A DNA stretch of 64,000 nt from Pseudomaricurvus alcaniphilus (GCF_011440395.1 NZ_JAAOIX010000001.1:952680-1016679), one strand, 5' to 3'; positions 42,722 to 52,246 are shown, numbered from the stretch's first letter. Notes: a model not told the origin generated them from the letters alone. A program made the numbers and translations.

Positions 42722-45151
42722 TTAAGCTACGAAATTTATAGCCGTCTCTTGTCTAAAAGAGAAGCGCCGCGAGATACACACACTATCCCTACGTTGCCCA
42801 CGCGACAATTCGAGTGTTATCAGGCTGTCATCCGGAAAAGCTGGACTAAGCTCTAGCTTTAGATACTCGAACAATTGGCGATCATGGACAGCAATCATCA
42901 ACTGACGACCATGCTCTTTGGACAAAGTCCTCAATAGCGCCGCCAACTGCGCAATATGGACGTCATCCATCGACTGAACTGGATCATCCAAAATTAACCA
43001 GGGTAGCTCCCGAGGAACTGCGAGATGAAGCGCTATAAATAACGTCAGGGCGGCCGTGTTGAGATTGCCCGCGCTGAGCATGGCGCCCGGTGCTCCTCCA
43101 CCCTCTCCTCCTTCTCGATGCTCCGTAACAAGCTTGGGTTGTAGTTTCTGCGTTGAAGACTCTGGAATCCGAAATGCTGGTACGAATGGCTCAGCTGGTG
43201 CCAACCGCACGAAAAGATCACGCCAGACGAGATTAAGCCGGTCGTTAAATTCTCTGCGTATGATACTAGACCGAACCGTATCGACAGCATTTCGAATTGC
43301 ATTTCCTTGATCACGTAGAGCCTTAGCTCGCTCTAGAGCCCGATTAACTTGACGCAATGATTCATTATCTTTCGAAATTCTCTGGTCGGTTTCATCTCGA
43401 CGCATAATCGCAGAGTGAATATTTTCAATACACTCAGTTCCTCTACGCCGCATAGAAAGTCGACTTTCCAGCCGTTTGGCTCGGGAAGCAAGGGTAGCGT
43501 TTAGACGCGCCGCACCAACCTCTAAACTTTCGTCATCCGCAATAATCTCGGCATGGATCGTTAGCGCAAAATCGTTCAATGTTTCTCGCGCAGTCGCAAG
43601 TGCTAAACTGCGCGTCTCAGCCTCAAAAACTGCACGCCGAACAGCCACATCAGCAGCGCGTAATCGTCCGCCTTCTTGCAGCGCATCGATAATGCTGTCT
43701 ATCTCGTTAATTAGATTCTCAACTAAGCCCAAACGCCGATCTAACTCGACTAAAGACTTCTCATCCAACTTACGCGCAGAAATAGTCTCGATCTCGCGAC
43801 TCAGTCGATCGGCAATGACTTGCGCATCACTCCGAGCACGCCCGAGGCTAAGCAATCGCTCTGCCGACGAAGAAAGCATACGTACCTTACCATGTACGTG
43901 ATCGCTAAGCGGCAGCTGGCTGACCTCACGAAAATCTCTATCACAGACAGGACAAGATTCATCAATTATAAATGAAGAAATCTCTGCCAATGCAGCCCCT
44001 AGACTACCCGCATTGTTGGACAATCGGTCTATTTCTTCATCTATGGTTTTCAGCATTAAATTCTTTGCATCAGATTCCTCCTGTGCAGTCACGTACCGCT
44101 CGATGTCTGCTCGAGCACGTGACACCCGATCTCTAATCTGGATTCGTTCGATACCCAAGAGCTTTAATGCGGACTCTGCGAACTGTTCTGGGCTACTGGG
44201 AAACGAGGCATTTTCCAAAACACCTTCAACGCGCCTACGAAGCGTAGCGACTACTCCTCCGTATTTCTTTTCCCATAGTTCAAATGCGCTCCTAGCATTA
44301 TCAATACCACTAGGCAAGAGAGCAGTATCGGATGCACTAGAATCTTGCGAAGTTTGAATTTCACGCTGGATTGAAGCTAGTTGCCGCTGCCGATCAGTCA
44401 GCTGCGCAAAGGCTTCAGAATCGCTGCTAAGGGAAAGAACCGCCGCAACTTGATCCAGCTTTTTCTCCTCGATCGCGACAGATAATTCAAGCTCAACACA
44501 CAGTTTCGTGAGCTCGTCAATCAAGCCCTGAATCTGGGCTTCCATCTCTTCTTTTATCTTTCTTTTATCAGTGAGTTGACTCTCAAGAAATGATTTTTGA
44601 TTCTCGGTGTCAAGCCAACCATCCACATGTCTACGAACATTACGCACGTCTGCGAGAAATTTTAGCCCCCCTTCAAGAGAGTCCAACCGATCAAGCCCTA
44701 GCAACTTGGCCACAAACTGCGCGAGAGGGGATGCCGCATCACTCCCAGCATCTTGGTAGATTTGCAGCAACTGACCTAGAAGAGACTGAGGGAGAAATGC
44801 CCGCTCCCGGAAAAACGTGGCAAGTTGGTCGCTCAGAACAGCCTTAGGACGCGCACCCTCTGCTCTCAGCTGAGAGCTGAATCGTTCTTCCGCTGCACCA
44901 TTCAATATCTGCAATGAAACACTGCCACTATCTGATGAGCGATGCAGTAGTTGCGCATCATAGCTTGGATCAACGCGCTCCAAAGATTGAACCTTACCAG
45001 TAAGCGCTAATTCAATTGCGGACAACAAACTTGTCTTTCCCGCACCATTCTCGCCATGAACAAGAATAACTTTTGCGTCTAACGGCGCGTGAATTTGGCC
45101 ACGAATACTGCGGAAATTGTTAATATCTATACTTTTCAACATCCGATTCAC
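42722..45151 (-). CDS. Rad50/SMC-like ATPase, LmuB-like component of a Lamassu-type system
   Basis: This 809-aa ABC-class ATPase has Walker A GENGAGKTS (about 34-42), long heptad-like coiled-coil arms (about 190-390 and 430-640), a CPVC zinc-hook-like motif in ESCPVCDRDF at about 397, the ABC signature region LSAGNLNTAALTLFIAL and Walker B WLILDDPVQSMDD near 725. This is the Rad50/SMC layout of LmuB proteins. Its ATG overlaps the stop of the preceding 212-aa gene by 4 bp. In Lamassu systems the SMC-like protein senses DNA ends or replication structures and releases the effector, here SIR2. Confidence 0.9.
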   Translation of the reverse strand: MNRMLKSIDINNFRSIRGQIHAPLDAKVILVHGENGAGKTSLLSAIELALTGKVQSLERVDPSYDAQLLHRSSDSGSVSLQILNGAAEERFSSQLRAEGARPKAVLSDQLATFFRERAFLPQSLLGQLLQIYQDAGSDAASPLAQFVAKLLGLDRLDSLEGGLKFLADVRNVRRHVDGWLDTENQKSFLESQLTDKRKIKEEMEAQIQGLIDELTKLCVELELSVAIEEKKLDQVAAVLSLSSDSEAFAQLTDRQRQLASIQREIQTSQDSSASDTALLPSGIDNARSAFELWEKKYGGVVATLRRRVEGVLENASFPSSPEQFAESALKLLGIERIQIRDRVSRARADIERYVTAQEESDAKNLMLKTIDEEIDRLSNNAGSLGAALAEISSFIIDESCPVCDRDFREVSQLPLSDHVHGKVRMLSSSAERLLSLGRARSDAQVIADRLSREIETISARKLDEKSLVELDRRLGLVENLINEIDSIIDALQEGGRLRAADVAVRRAVFEAETRSLALATARETLNDFALTIHAEIIADDESLEVGAARLNATLASRAKRLESRLSMRRRGTECIENIHSAIMRRDETDQRISKDNESLRQVNRALERAKALRDQGNAIRNAVDTVRSSIIRREFNDRLNLVWRDLFVRLAPAEPFVPAFRIPESSTQKLQPKLVTEHREGGEGGGAPGAMLSAGNLNTAALTLFIALHLAVPRELPWLILDDPVQSMDDVHIAQLAALLRTLSKEHGRQLMIAVHDRQLFEYLKLELSPAFPDDSLITLELSRGQRRDSVCISRRFSFRQETAINFVA

Positions 45152-45786
45152 GATAAGCCCTCATTCTGACTTGACTGCAGGGCCCTCGAGGTCATCGACA
45201 CAACTGTATCTAGCACGGCTAGCTCTCCATCACTGGACGCATCAATCAAAGCATCAATTAGAGCGCTGCTAGTTCCAGCGGGTAGCGCGCGAATAAGCTG
45301 ATCCATGACAGTAACACCCTCGCCCTGCGAGCCTGTAATCGGAGCAGGAATCAGCAGCGGCAACAATACGCGAATACGATCTTCAAGTAGACATTGCGCG
45401 GCCTGATCTACAAGCTCACCACTATCATTTAGCTCAATACTTTCCACATGTAATACGCGACAGGTTTCGGGAAGCACTTCAACTCCACCATTCGCCAGCG
45501 GGGGGCCCGCAAGGATGACCGTCACCACATAACGAGACCCGGTTACGTCGAGCGCGCGGCTTAGCGCCTCTACCTTTTGCCGAACTCGTCGGCCATCACG
45601 ATCTCCAAAATCTCCCGTAACGGTATCAATAAGGAGAACAAGGTCCAGAGCTCGACCGTCGCTACCATGCATAGCACCGCTAAAGGAGAACTCGACGCCA
45701 GCAACTTTGAAGGGTATCGATAAATCAACATAATTGGCGCAACGAAGTCGCTCCCGAATTGCGCGAACAAGAGGCGATTGTGTCAA
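45148..45786 (-). CDS. Small middle protein of the operon, LmuC-like
   Basis: This 212-aa protein has no domain I can name with confidence. It is alpha/beta at the start (DLVLLIDTVTGDFGDRDGRR, YVVTVILAGPP) and helical towards the end. Its size and position between an effector gene and an SMC-like gene are those of LmuC. It overlaps both neighbours by 4 bp, so the three proteins are made together. The assignment to LmuC rests mainly on position. Confidence 0.7.
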   Translation of the reverse strand: MTQSPLVRAIRERLRCANYVDLSIPFKVAGVEFSFSGAMHGSDGRALDLVLLIDTVTGDFGDRDGRRVRQKVEALSRALDVTGSRYVVTVILAGPPLANGGVEVLPETCRVLHVESIELNDSGELVDQAAQCLLEDRIRVLLPLLIPAPITGSQGEGVTVMDQLIRALPAGTSSALIDALIDASSDGELAVLDTVVSMTSRALQSSQNEGLS

Positions 45787-47537
45787 ATCATAACCTCCTC
45801 AACAAAATCTTTTTTCAGCGCTTCACAAGTATCACATCGCGTGAGCAGATTACTCAAACTAATGTGTGTTTCATCGACCCTTCCGACTCTACCCGGTGCG
45901 CCACGCACGCGACGCGCACTTCCTCCCAGCTGATGCCAAGCATCATCTGCGTGAACAACAATTACGTTTTCACTACCAAAGGCACCATCAGACTTGAGGG
46001 CGATCGCTTCCGTGGCAGATTTCACGATGAAGACTGGACGATCTACTCCGCCTGCGCGTAACGCTCGAGCTGTCATTACTCCAGCTTCTAAATCGTTTGA
46101 GACGGGTAGATTCAACGTCCAGAGTCCTTTTTCACGTCCGTGCTGAAACAAAGACAACGCGACCCCGAGGAATCCCAGTCGCATAGCCAAGGAATTTTGG
46201 TCATTAATAATTAGATGGGGAGTGCTACTGGTAAGTACTTCATAGGCTTCTGGATTATTGGGTAGTGTTCCATTTCGAAAAATCGCGAGCACTCGTGACC
46301 ATACCGCAATGGCCATATTCACGAATGCCGTAAGATTTCGCTCATCTGGGGCAGGAACCGCGAGACCCGATATGTCATTGCGCAATCCCACAAGTAAGGG
46401 CGTTAGTGCCTCTGCGATTGGCAACTTCTCTAAAGAGGTTAGAGCATATCTCATCAGCAAATCGAGCTTGTTTGCAAGTAGCTTCAAAACAAGCGCAATC
46501 AGCACCTTTTCACCCCAAGCACGAATTAGGCAGGCTTCTTGAAGACCGACAAGATCAACATTGTATGCCTCACGATAAATAAGTCGTAAAATATCGCGCT
46601 GCCCCCGCTGTAAATCTTCTAGCTCTTCACAAAACACGTGACCCGGAGCAGCCGGAACACAGGGCCATGGCCACGCATGTGCAATGTTAGCTCTCGTAAA
46701 TAGCGTTTGTAGATTGCTGTCCTGAATAGAAAGCCCAAGCACCAGAGTCTTGTACGTTGTTGCAATATTAACAACCGCATTTCTCATCGCTGCATATTCA
46801 GGCGCTTCCGGCCAGGCAACAATCTGAGAGTGGCTCCCAGTCAAGAATCGCCGAAATAAATCAGGCTCACTCTCCGCATGTAAAATGCAGCCGTGGAATT
46901 TAAGTAGACGAGCTCGTCCGGCCGGCCCTCTAAGATGATCAGGATCAACAACGACCTGTATGACACCTGGAATACCGTTGCCCAATCGTTGAACAGCAGC
47001 TTCTAAAAAACCATCCCAGTTTGCTGAGGCAATTTGATTTACTGCACCTTCGAGAATCAGTATCGCGATACAGAGATGCTCTGCCGCGGGAGGAGCGGGA
47101 TGCCGGAAAGCCTCCCTAATGTCGATTGCCTCCCAGAGTATAAAGTCAACATCTGTGCCGGCAATTCGAATGTCTAAAAGGCGAGAGTACTGGCCCCATA
47201 ATCTCTTGATAATTTCTCCATACTGAGGCCAGTCCGCCAATGGTCTACCGTATTGGCCTTGGACTACTGCAGGGTCAATATCCGCCAACTCAAGCGCCTC
47301 CCGGAGAGCCGGCAAATATACATGAGCAGTTTTAGCGGATACCGCCCGTACCCGGATAAAGTCGAGCGCCCGCTCTATGAGATTTCCGAGATTGGGGGCT
47401 TCACGTGAAATACCAGAACCGACCCAAAGTGCAAACTCTCCATTCGCGACAGCATCAGCAACAGAGGCAAATTCGGCATCAAACTTTGCTAGCACCTCCC
47501 CAACAGAAGTTTCTAAGACTACTGGCGCTTGCGGCAT
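45783..47537 (-). CDS. SIR2-family effector, LmuA-like
   Basis: This 584-aa protein has a SIR2-like NAD-binding start: ALWVGSGISREAPNLGNLIE near 37-56. Then come LLKFHGCILHAE near 225, the KxHG segment of SIR2_2 proteins with the catalytic His, and KTLVLGLSIQDSNLQTLF near 270. Bacterial defence SIR2 domains degrade NAD+ and stop growth on phage infection. The C-terminal half is helical with no recognised domain and may bind the SMC partner. It is the first gene of a three-gene operon, all with 4-bp overlaps. Confidence 0.86.
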   Translation of the reverse strand: MPQAPVVLETSVGEVLAKFDAEFASVADAVANGEFALWVGSGISREAPNLGNLIERALDFIRVRAVSAKTAHVYLPALREALELADIDPAVVQGQYGRPLADWPQYGEIIKRLWGQYSRLLDIRIAGTDVDFILWEAIDIREAFRHPAPPAAEHLCIAILILEGAVNQIASANWDGFLEAAVQRLGNGIPGVIQVVVDPDHLRGPAGRARLLKFHGCILHAESEPDLFRRFLTGSHSQIVAWPEAPEYAAMRNAVVNIATTYKTLVLGLSIQDSNLQTLFTRANIAHAWPWPCVPAAPGHVFCEELEDLQRGQRDILRLIYREAYNVDLVGLQEACLIRAWGEKVLIALVLKLLANKLDLLMRYALTSLEKLPIAEALTPLLVGLRNDISGLAVPAPDERNLTAFVNMAIAVWSRVLAIFRNGTLPNNPEAYEVLTSSTPHLIINDQNSLAMRLGFLGVALSLFQHGREKGLWTLNLPVSNDLEAGVMTARALRAGGVDRPVFIVKSATEAIALKSDGAFGSENVIVVHADDAWHQLGGSARRVRGAPGRVGRVDETHISLSNLLTRCDTCEALKKDFVEEVMI

Positions 47538-47740
47538 TCCTTATCCTTAATTTTCCCTACAGCAACATCGGCCACAAATTTTAGAAGAAGTCTCGCCGCA
47601 TATCTTTAAAATAGGTGCGCCCGTACCCCAGCGACTATTTGTCAGAATTGGGCAAACCGACTCGGCTCTTTCACAATGAATGACAAAGCTATATGTTAAA
47701 CGTATAGCTCAATCTGTACCAGAGTAATCAAACTTCCCAC

Positions 47741-47762
47741 TGGACTTAATATAGACTTAAAT
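47741..47762. repeat. 22-bp direct repeat, right copy
   Basis: TGGACTTAATA plus TAGACTTAAAT, 21 of 22 identical to 35476-35497, with AAGCGGCTGATT following at 47783 as in the left copy. Confidence 0.75.
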
Positions 47763-47810
47763 GGGGTAGAGCCTAAATACCTAAGCGGCTGATTTATAAA
47801 GCATTTTTTT

Positions 47811-47827
47811 GTCGGAGTGGCCGGATT
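47811..47827. repeat. 17-bp att-like core (copy 2 of 3)
   Basis: GTCGGAGTGGCCGGATT, then divergence (TCAGGC) from the tRNA sequence. It lies 185 bp from copy 3. Confidence 0.75.
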
Positions 47828-47956
47828 TCAGGCTGGCCCACTGTGGGTGGGATGGCATTATTAACAGGGTTCGATGAGTGCCCATCCCCCGTTAATGGGG
47901 TAGAGCCGTGAACCGAGGCGTTCGATTGAACAAACCCCGCAACTCGGTCTATTAAC

Positions 47957-47987
47957 AAAAAAGGCCACCCATTGGGTGGCCTTTTTT
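47957..47987. terminator. Bidirectional intrinsic terminator
   Basis: AAAAAA-GGCCACCC-ATT-GGGTGGCC-TTTTTT is a perfect 8-bp GC-rich stem with flanking A and T tracts. It lies just downstream of the minus-strand tRNA-Pro fragment and was probably the tRNA terminator. Confidence 0.9.
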
Positions 47988-47993
47988 GTTAAT

Positions 47994-48021
47994 TGGTCGG
48001 AGTGGCCGGATTTGAACCGAC
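47994..48021 (-). pseudogene. tRNA-Pro 3'-end fragment (att-like copy 3 of 3)
   Basis: Read on the minus strand, GTCGGTTCAAATCCGGC forms a T-arm with 5 pairs and a 7-nt loop, followed by CACTCCG (acceptor 3' strand), A (discriminator) and CCA. CACTCCGACCA is typical of bacterial tRNA-Pro. The sequence further 5' does not form an anticodon or D arm, so only the 3' 28 nt are present, as expected at one junction of an integrated element. Confidence 0.8.
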
Positions 48022-48320
48022 AGCGCAGCCATTTTTCTGATCGTAACTCATTGTTTTAATTAAAGAATTATTTGTGCACGTGTCATGATTTTGATTGGGG
48101 GGATGGCTTGGGGGGAGGACATACCTGGACCCATTTTAAATCGCCGAGATATTTTCTTTGTTTACTGCACTCAAAGTTAAGGGCCCTAGTAGTACAATTA
48201 GGAAAATTTCTGAACGATGCACTTTATCAGGCCCTTAATCCGGATGTTGCAATAACGACGTGAGCAGCAATTTTTGTGTTTTGGAGGTCTCGACAGCCCT
48301 ATTTTTAAAGACATCCCACT

Positions 48321-48518
48321 TTTATCTATCCCCTTCACGAAATTTTCGGGTTAGATGTAAGGATCGACCTACTGCTGGATAGCATACATCACAAGCTATT
48401 TGACAGCGGCCAGATCCCTCCTACATTGGACCACAGAATCGTGTACCGTGATCCAGCTGGCAAAGAAAGTAGCTATTTCGAACTAGAGCAACAACCATTG
48501 ACAATAGTGCCACACTGA
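48321..48518 (+). pseudogene. Unrecognised coding remnant
   Basis: An open frame without a start reads protein-like PLHEIFGLDVRIDLLLDSIH and continues KLFDSGQIPPTLDH to a TGA at 48518. The hydrophobic/charged pattern looks like a real C-terminal fragment. I do not recognise the family. Confidence 0.35.
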
Positions 48519-48961
48519 AATTGCCAACACTTACCACCTCAGAAGTAGCCGCGCCCGATATCTACCTATCTGTGGAAAGTCGTTGATTATCAACTATGAA
48601 TATTCTTTCAACGCTTTATTATCTGGCTATCATTAATCGCAGAACGATTCAGCTTGAAGACTATACGTTATATGCCAGAAGCAATGATCCGCAACGGGCT
48701 TTTTGGAGCCAGGACTTATTACTTACCTTTGTGTAAACGGCCTTCTGGTATGAGTTGCTCTACTTCTGCACAGCAAAAAAACGCTGTTAGATATTTCGGC
48801 TACTCGGCTGAGGCCCGAGAGGTTCCCGGCTCAATGGCTGCTCGCGCATCAGGCTCTATGACACCCATTTGCGTTGGGCGACAACTGCAAATAGTCGTCA
48901 CACAGTATACTACTGTATAAGTTATAGTTCCAATTTCGCTTATTGGGGCTCCAATTTAATG

Positions 48962-50098
48962 TCATGACAACACCCCAGCTTTATCCAGCACCTCAATAGC
49001 CTGTAAAGAAAAGCCCCAATCTTCCAATACAAGCCTAGTATCGGCTCCCTCTTCATGAGGTGCTAAAGGAGTTTGACAAATTGAACGACTAAAACGTGGC
49101 GCTGGTGCGGGTTGCAGAATGCCGCCAACATCGATATAGGTCTCGCGTGCCCGGTTATGAGGGTGACCCGGTGCCTCCTCGTAATCTAGAATCCCGGCAA
49201 TACACGCATCACTACCTTCAAATAATTTCACCCATTCATCTCGAGTTTTGGATTTAAAAGTCTCCGTAAAAGTGGCTCTCATCTCAGGCCATCGCTGAGG
49301 GTTATTTTGATCCTTAACAAAACTTTCTGGAAAACCTGCTATGCGGACCATCTCGGCAAAAAACTTAGGCTCTATAGGGCCGATTGATACAAACTTGCTA
49401 TCCGCCGTTGCATAGGCGCCATAAAATGGCACACCGCCGTCCAATAGATTTTTATTTCGTTCAGTCTGCCAACCGCCCAGTTGATCCAAGGTATAGAACA
49501 TGCTCATCAGATGTGCAGAGCCATCTGTGATGGCGGCATCGATGACTTGCCCCTTACCTGACTGTCGTACTTCCAGTAACGCCGAAAGGATGCCAACAAC
49601 CAGGAATAAACTGCCACCGGCAAAATCGCCCACTAAATTTAAAGGTGGTACCGGCTGATCTTTGGTACCGATCGCAGCGGCAGCACCAGTCAATGAAATA
49701 TAATTGTAATCGTGGCCAGCTGAATTCGCCAGTGGACCGTGCTGTCCCCAGCCTGTCATACGACCATAGATAATCCTGGGGTTGCGCCCTAAGCACACAT
49801 CGGGACCAAACCCTAAACGCTCCGCTACGCCGGGCCGATTGCCTTCAAAGAAGACATCAGTCCTTTCAACCAGCTTTAACAGAACCTCCAAACCCTGCGC
49901 GCAACTCAAATCCAATGCAATACTTTTCTTACCACGGGAATTAATATCCATCGCAGAAGGGGGAGCAATAGAATTGGGCTTAGACGCACGCTCGACCACA
50001 ATAACTTCAGCCCCCAGGTCCGCCAACAGCATACCAGCGTACGGGCCGGGACCAATGCCCTTCATTTCGATTACCTTTATCCCTGCTAATGGTCCCAT
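48962..50098 (-). CDS. CaiB/BaiF (family III) CoA-transferase, alpha-methylacyl-CoA racemase-like
   Basis: This 378-aa cytosolic enzyme starts GPLAGIKVIEMKGIGPGPYA, typical of family III, with ADLGAEVIVVER and NRPGVAERLGFG. The racemase-type catalytic pair is present: His in GHDYNYIS (about 125) and Asp in VGDFAGGSLF (about 153-162). Alpha-methylacyl-CoA racemase changes the 2-methyl centre so that beta-oxidation can proceed. AAGGAG 6 nt before the ATG. It is the last gene of a minus-strand beta-oxidation cluster, so it probably handles branched or steroid/isoprenoid side-chain acyl-CoAs. Confidence 0.9.
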   Translation of the reverse strand: MGPLAGIKVIEMKGIGPGPYAGMLLADLGAEVIVVERASKPNSIAPPSAMDINSRGKKSIALDLSCAQGLEVLLKLVERTDVFFEGNRPGVAERLGFGPDVCLGRNPRIIYGRMTGWGQHGPLANSAGHDYNYISLTGAAAAIGTKDQPVPPLNLVGDFAGGSLFLVVGILSALLEVRQSGKGQVIDAAITDGSAHLMSMFYTLDQLGGWQTERNKNLLDGGVPFYGAYATADSKFVSIGPIEPKFFAEMVRIAGFPESFVKDQNNPQRWPEMRATFTETFKSKTRDEWVKLFEGSDACIAGILDYEEAPGHPHNRARETYIDVGGILQPAPAPRFSRSICQTPLAPHEEGADTRLVLEDWGFSLQAIEVLDKAGVLS

Positions 50099-50124
50099 AG
50101 GAACTCCTTCGGCTGGCTTATCGG

Positions 50125-50901
50125 TTACTTAGGTTGCATACGGATACCGGCATCCATGCGAATGCACTCTCCGTTAGTGTAATCATTTTCTACAATATAC
50201 TGGGACAGGTGCGCAATCTCATCGGGCCTGCCTAAACGCTGGGGGCACAGCGGGCTATGCGACAAGGCCTCGTACGCGGACTCGGGTAAAGAGTCAAACA
50301 GCGGCGTGTGAATCAAACCTGGAACAATAGTATTCACGCGAATACCATAACCGGCCAGATCACGCGCGATCGGCAGGGTCATACCCACGATGCCGCCCTT
50401 TGACGCACTATATGCAGCCTGGCCCATCTGCCCCTCATAAGCGGCAATAGATGCGGTATTGATTATTACCCCACGAGCGCCATCGTCATTGACCGGTTGT
50501 TGCGTGGTCATCTGCAATGCGGCCAAGCGTAACACATTAAATGTACCGTTCAGATTTACATCAATGACCGATTTGAAATGACTCAAAGGAAAAGCGCCAT
50601 CCTTGCCCACGGTCTTGACAGCACTGCCAATGCCGGCATAGTTGTTACAGATATGTACAGCACCAAATTTTTCAACAACCGTATCAATGGCCGACTGAAC
50701 AGCGTTTTCATCGGTAACATTGACGTTCTGGTAGATCACATTATCACCCAGTTCGACCGCCAGCGAGTTACCACGCTCATCGTGCATATCAAAAATGGCT
50801 ACGCTGGCACCCATACCCGCATAACGACGGACCGTAGCCTCACCCAAACCAGACGCGCCACCAGTAACGATAGCAACTTTACCTTTAATATCCACATCCA
50901 A
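50125..50901 (-). CDS. Short-chain dehydrogenase (3-hydroxyacyl-CoA dehydrogenase type II-like)
   Basis: This 258-aa classical SDR has the cofactor motif TGGASGLG (about 14-21), ICNNYAGIG (variant NNAG), catalytic Ser in NTASIAAYEG, YSASK with Tyr and Lys near 161-165, and PGLIHTPLFDSLPE. The overall pattern matches HSD17B10-like enzymes that oxidise 3-hydroxy-2-methylacyl-CoA or hydroxysteroids with NAD+. It lies between the racemase (26 bp) and the acyl-CoA dehydrogenase (19 bp) and is probably in the same operon. Confidence 0.9.
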   Translation of the reverse strand: MDVDIKGKVAIVTGGASGLGEATVRRYAGMGASVAIFDMHDERGNSLAVELGDNVIYQNVNVTDENAVQSAIDTVVEKFGAVHICNNYAGIGSAVKTVGKDGAFPLSHFKSVIDVNLNGTFNVLRLAALQMTTQQPVNDDGARGVIINTASIAAYEGQMGQAAYSASKGGIVGMTLPIARDLAGYGIRVNTIVPGLIHTPLFDSLPESAYEALSHSPLCPQRLGRPDEIAHLSQYIVENDYTNGECIRMDAGIRMQPK

Positions 50902-50920
50902 CTCCCATAACCATTTTTAT

Positions 50921-52081
50921 TTAATCCAGAATACTGCTGTAGTTATCCGTAAAAATATCCCGACCAATAATCAACTTCATAATCTCGGAGCTACCCGCTA
51001 AAATACGATTAATCCGTGCATCAGTGAACATGGAGCAGATGGCATACTCCTGCATATAACCGGCGCCTCCGTGCAACTGCACGCCAAGATCCATCATCCT
51101 CCACTCCAGCTCTGTGGCTTGCAACTTACCCTTAGCCGCCATATTCACAGTAAGACGGCCTTCATTGTGCTCGGAAACGCAGTGGTCGACATAGACCTGC
51201 AGGATATCCAACTCGGCATCCATTTCGGCTAATTTAAACTGGGTGTTCTGCATGTGCGACAGGGGCTTACCGAAGACTTTTCGCTCCATAGCAAACTCCC
51301 GGGTGATGTTGAATCCCCTGCGCGCATTCGCAGCAGCCATTACCATGGCGATCAGTCTTTCCTCCGCCAGCCCCTGCATCAAATAAAAGAATCCGCGACC
51401 AGGTTCACCGAGAATGTTTTCCTTGGGGATAACCACATTATTGAAGAATAACTCGGCGGTATCCTGTGCCTTTAATCCCATTTTATCGAGGTTGCGACCG
51501 CGCTCAAATCCATCCATACCACGCTCTACCACACACAAGGTCATTGAGTGCGAATGGTCCTCCGAGTCAGATTTGGCCGCAACTATGACCAAGTCTGCGT
51601 TAATAGCATTAGATATGTACGTCTTGGAACCGTTGAGCACATAGTGGTCACCCTCCACATTCAAACTAGAACGCATACCGGCCAAGTCGCTGCCGGCATC
51701 GGGCTCGGTCATAGCGATAGCGAGAACCTTCTTACCGGATACACAGTCGGGCAACCAGCGCTGCTTCTGATCATCACTGCCAAAATGCTCCAGATAGGGG
51801 CCGACCAAACGACTGTGCAGTGTGTTGAACCACTCTCCACAGCCTGCTCGCTGAGTTTCTTCGATTATGATTTGCTCGAAGCGAAAGTCTTTGTCGCCCA
51901 AGCCGCCATATTGCTCATCGGGCCAGATCATCAAGAACCCCTGCTCTCCCGCTTTCTCAAACGCCTCGCGATCGACGATACCCTGTTGCCGCCAACGCTC
52001 TACGTTTGGTGTAATCTCAGCCTCAAGAAACTTGCGATATGCTTCACGAAACATAGACTGTTCTTCGGTAAATTTTCGCAC
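50921..52081 (-). CDS. Acyl-CoA dehydrogenase
   Basis: This 386-aa flavoenzyme catalyses the alpha-beta desaturation of acyl-CoA. It has AMTEPDAGSDLAGM (FAD/substrate loop, about 123-136), LNGSKTYISN and VDHCVSEHN, and the C-terminal TDARINRILAGSSEIMKLII. The position of the MCAD catalytic Glu reads Cys (YAICSMF). The base is more likely Glu in GLAEERL near 240-241, as in long-chain and isovaleryl-type enzymes. That suggests long or branched substrates. The start is GTG 52081, because the nearby ATG is out of frame. Confidence 0.92.
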   Translation of the reverse strand: MRKFTEEQSMFREAYRKFLEAEITPNVERWRQQGIVDREAFEKAGEQGFLMIWPDEQYGGLGDKDFRFEQIIIEETQRAGCGEWFNTLHSRLVGPYLEHFGSDDQKQRWLPDCVSGKKVLAIAMTEPDAGSDLAGMRSSLNVEGDHYVLNGSKTYISNAINADLVIVAAKSDSEDHSHSMTLCVVERGMDGFERGRNLDKMGLKAQDTAELFFNNVVIPKENILGEPGRGFFYLMQGLAEERLIAMVMAAANARRGFNITREFAMERKVFGKPLSHMQNTQFKLAEMDAELDILQVYVDHCVSEHNEGRLTVNMAAKGKLQATELEWRMMDLGVQLHGGAGYMQEYAICSMFTDARINRILAGSSEIMKLIIGRDIFTDNYSSILD

Positions 52082-52246
52082 TTCATCACTCTCTAATTAA
52101 GGATCATCTAGGTTTAAACATCCAGCCATCAAGCTACTTTTCTTGTGCGCGACAGCCGCCGCAGAAATTGGCCGCAAAGGGTACACTGCGGTATCACCAG
52201 CGGCCTGGAGGCAATGCCCGCTCGCTAAACAGGCAGAGCTCTTCAA

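Larger units (their letters stand above)
47538..48961. other. Gene-poor border of the accessory island
   Basis: No intact gene is supported in 1.4 kb. It contains the right 22-bp repeat (47741), att-like cores (47811, 47996), a strong bidirectional terminator (47957), the 3' end of a tRNA-Pro gene (47994-48021) and an unrecognised coding remnant (48321-48518). A frame at 48654-48920 (88 aa) has no ribosome-binding site and no family signal. Confidence 0.7.

Noticed and set aside
47994-48075. A complete tRNA-Pro gene
   Set aside because: Only T-arm, acceptor 3' strand and CCA can be formed; no anticodon or D arm upstream.
48654-48920. 88-aa frame before the CoA-transferase gene
   Set aside because: No ribosome-binding site or family signal and atypical composition.
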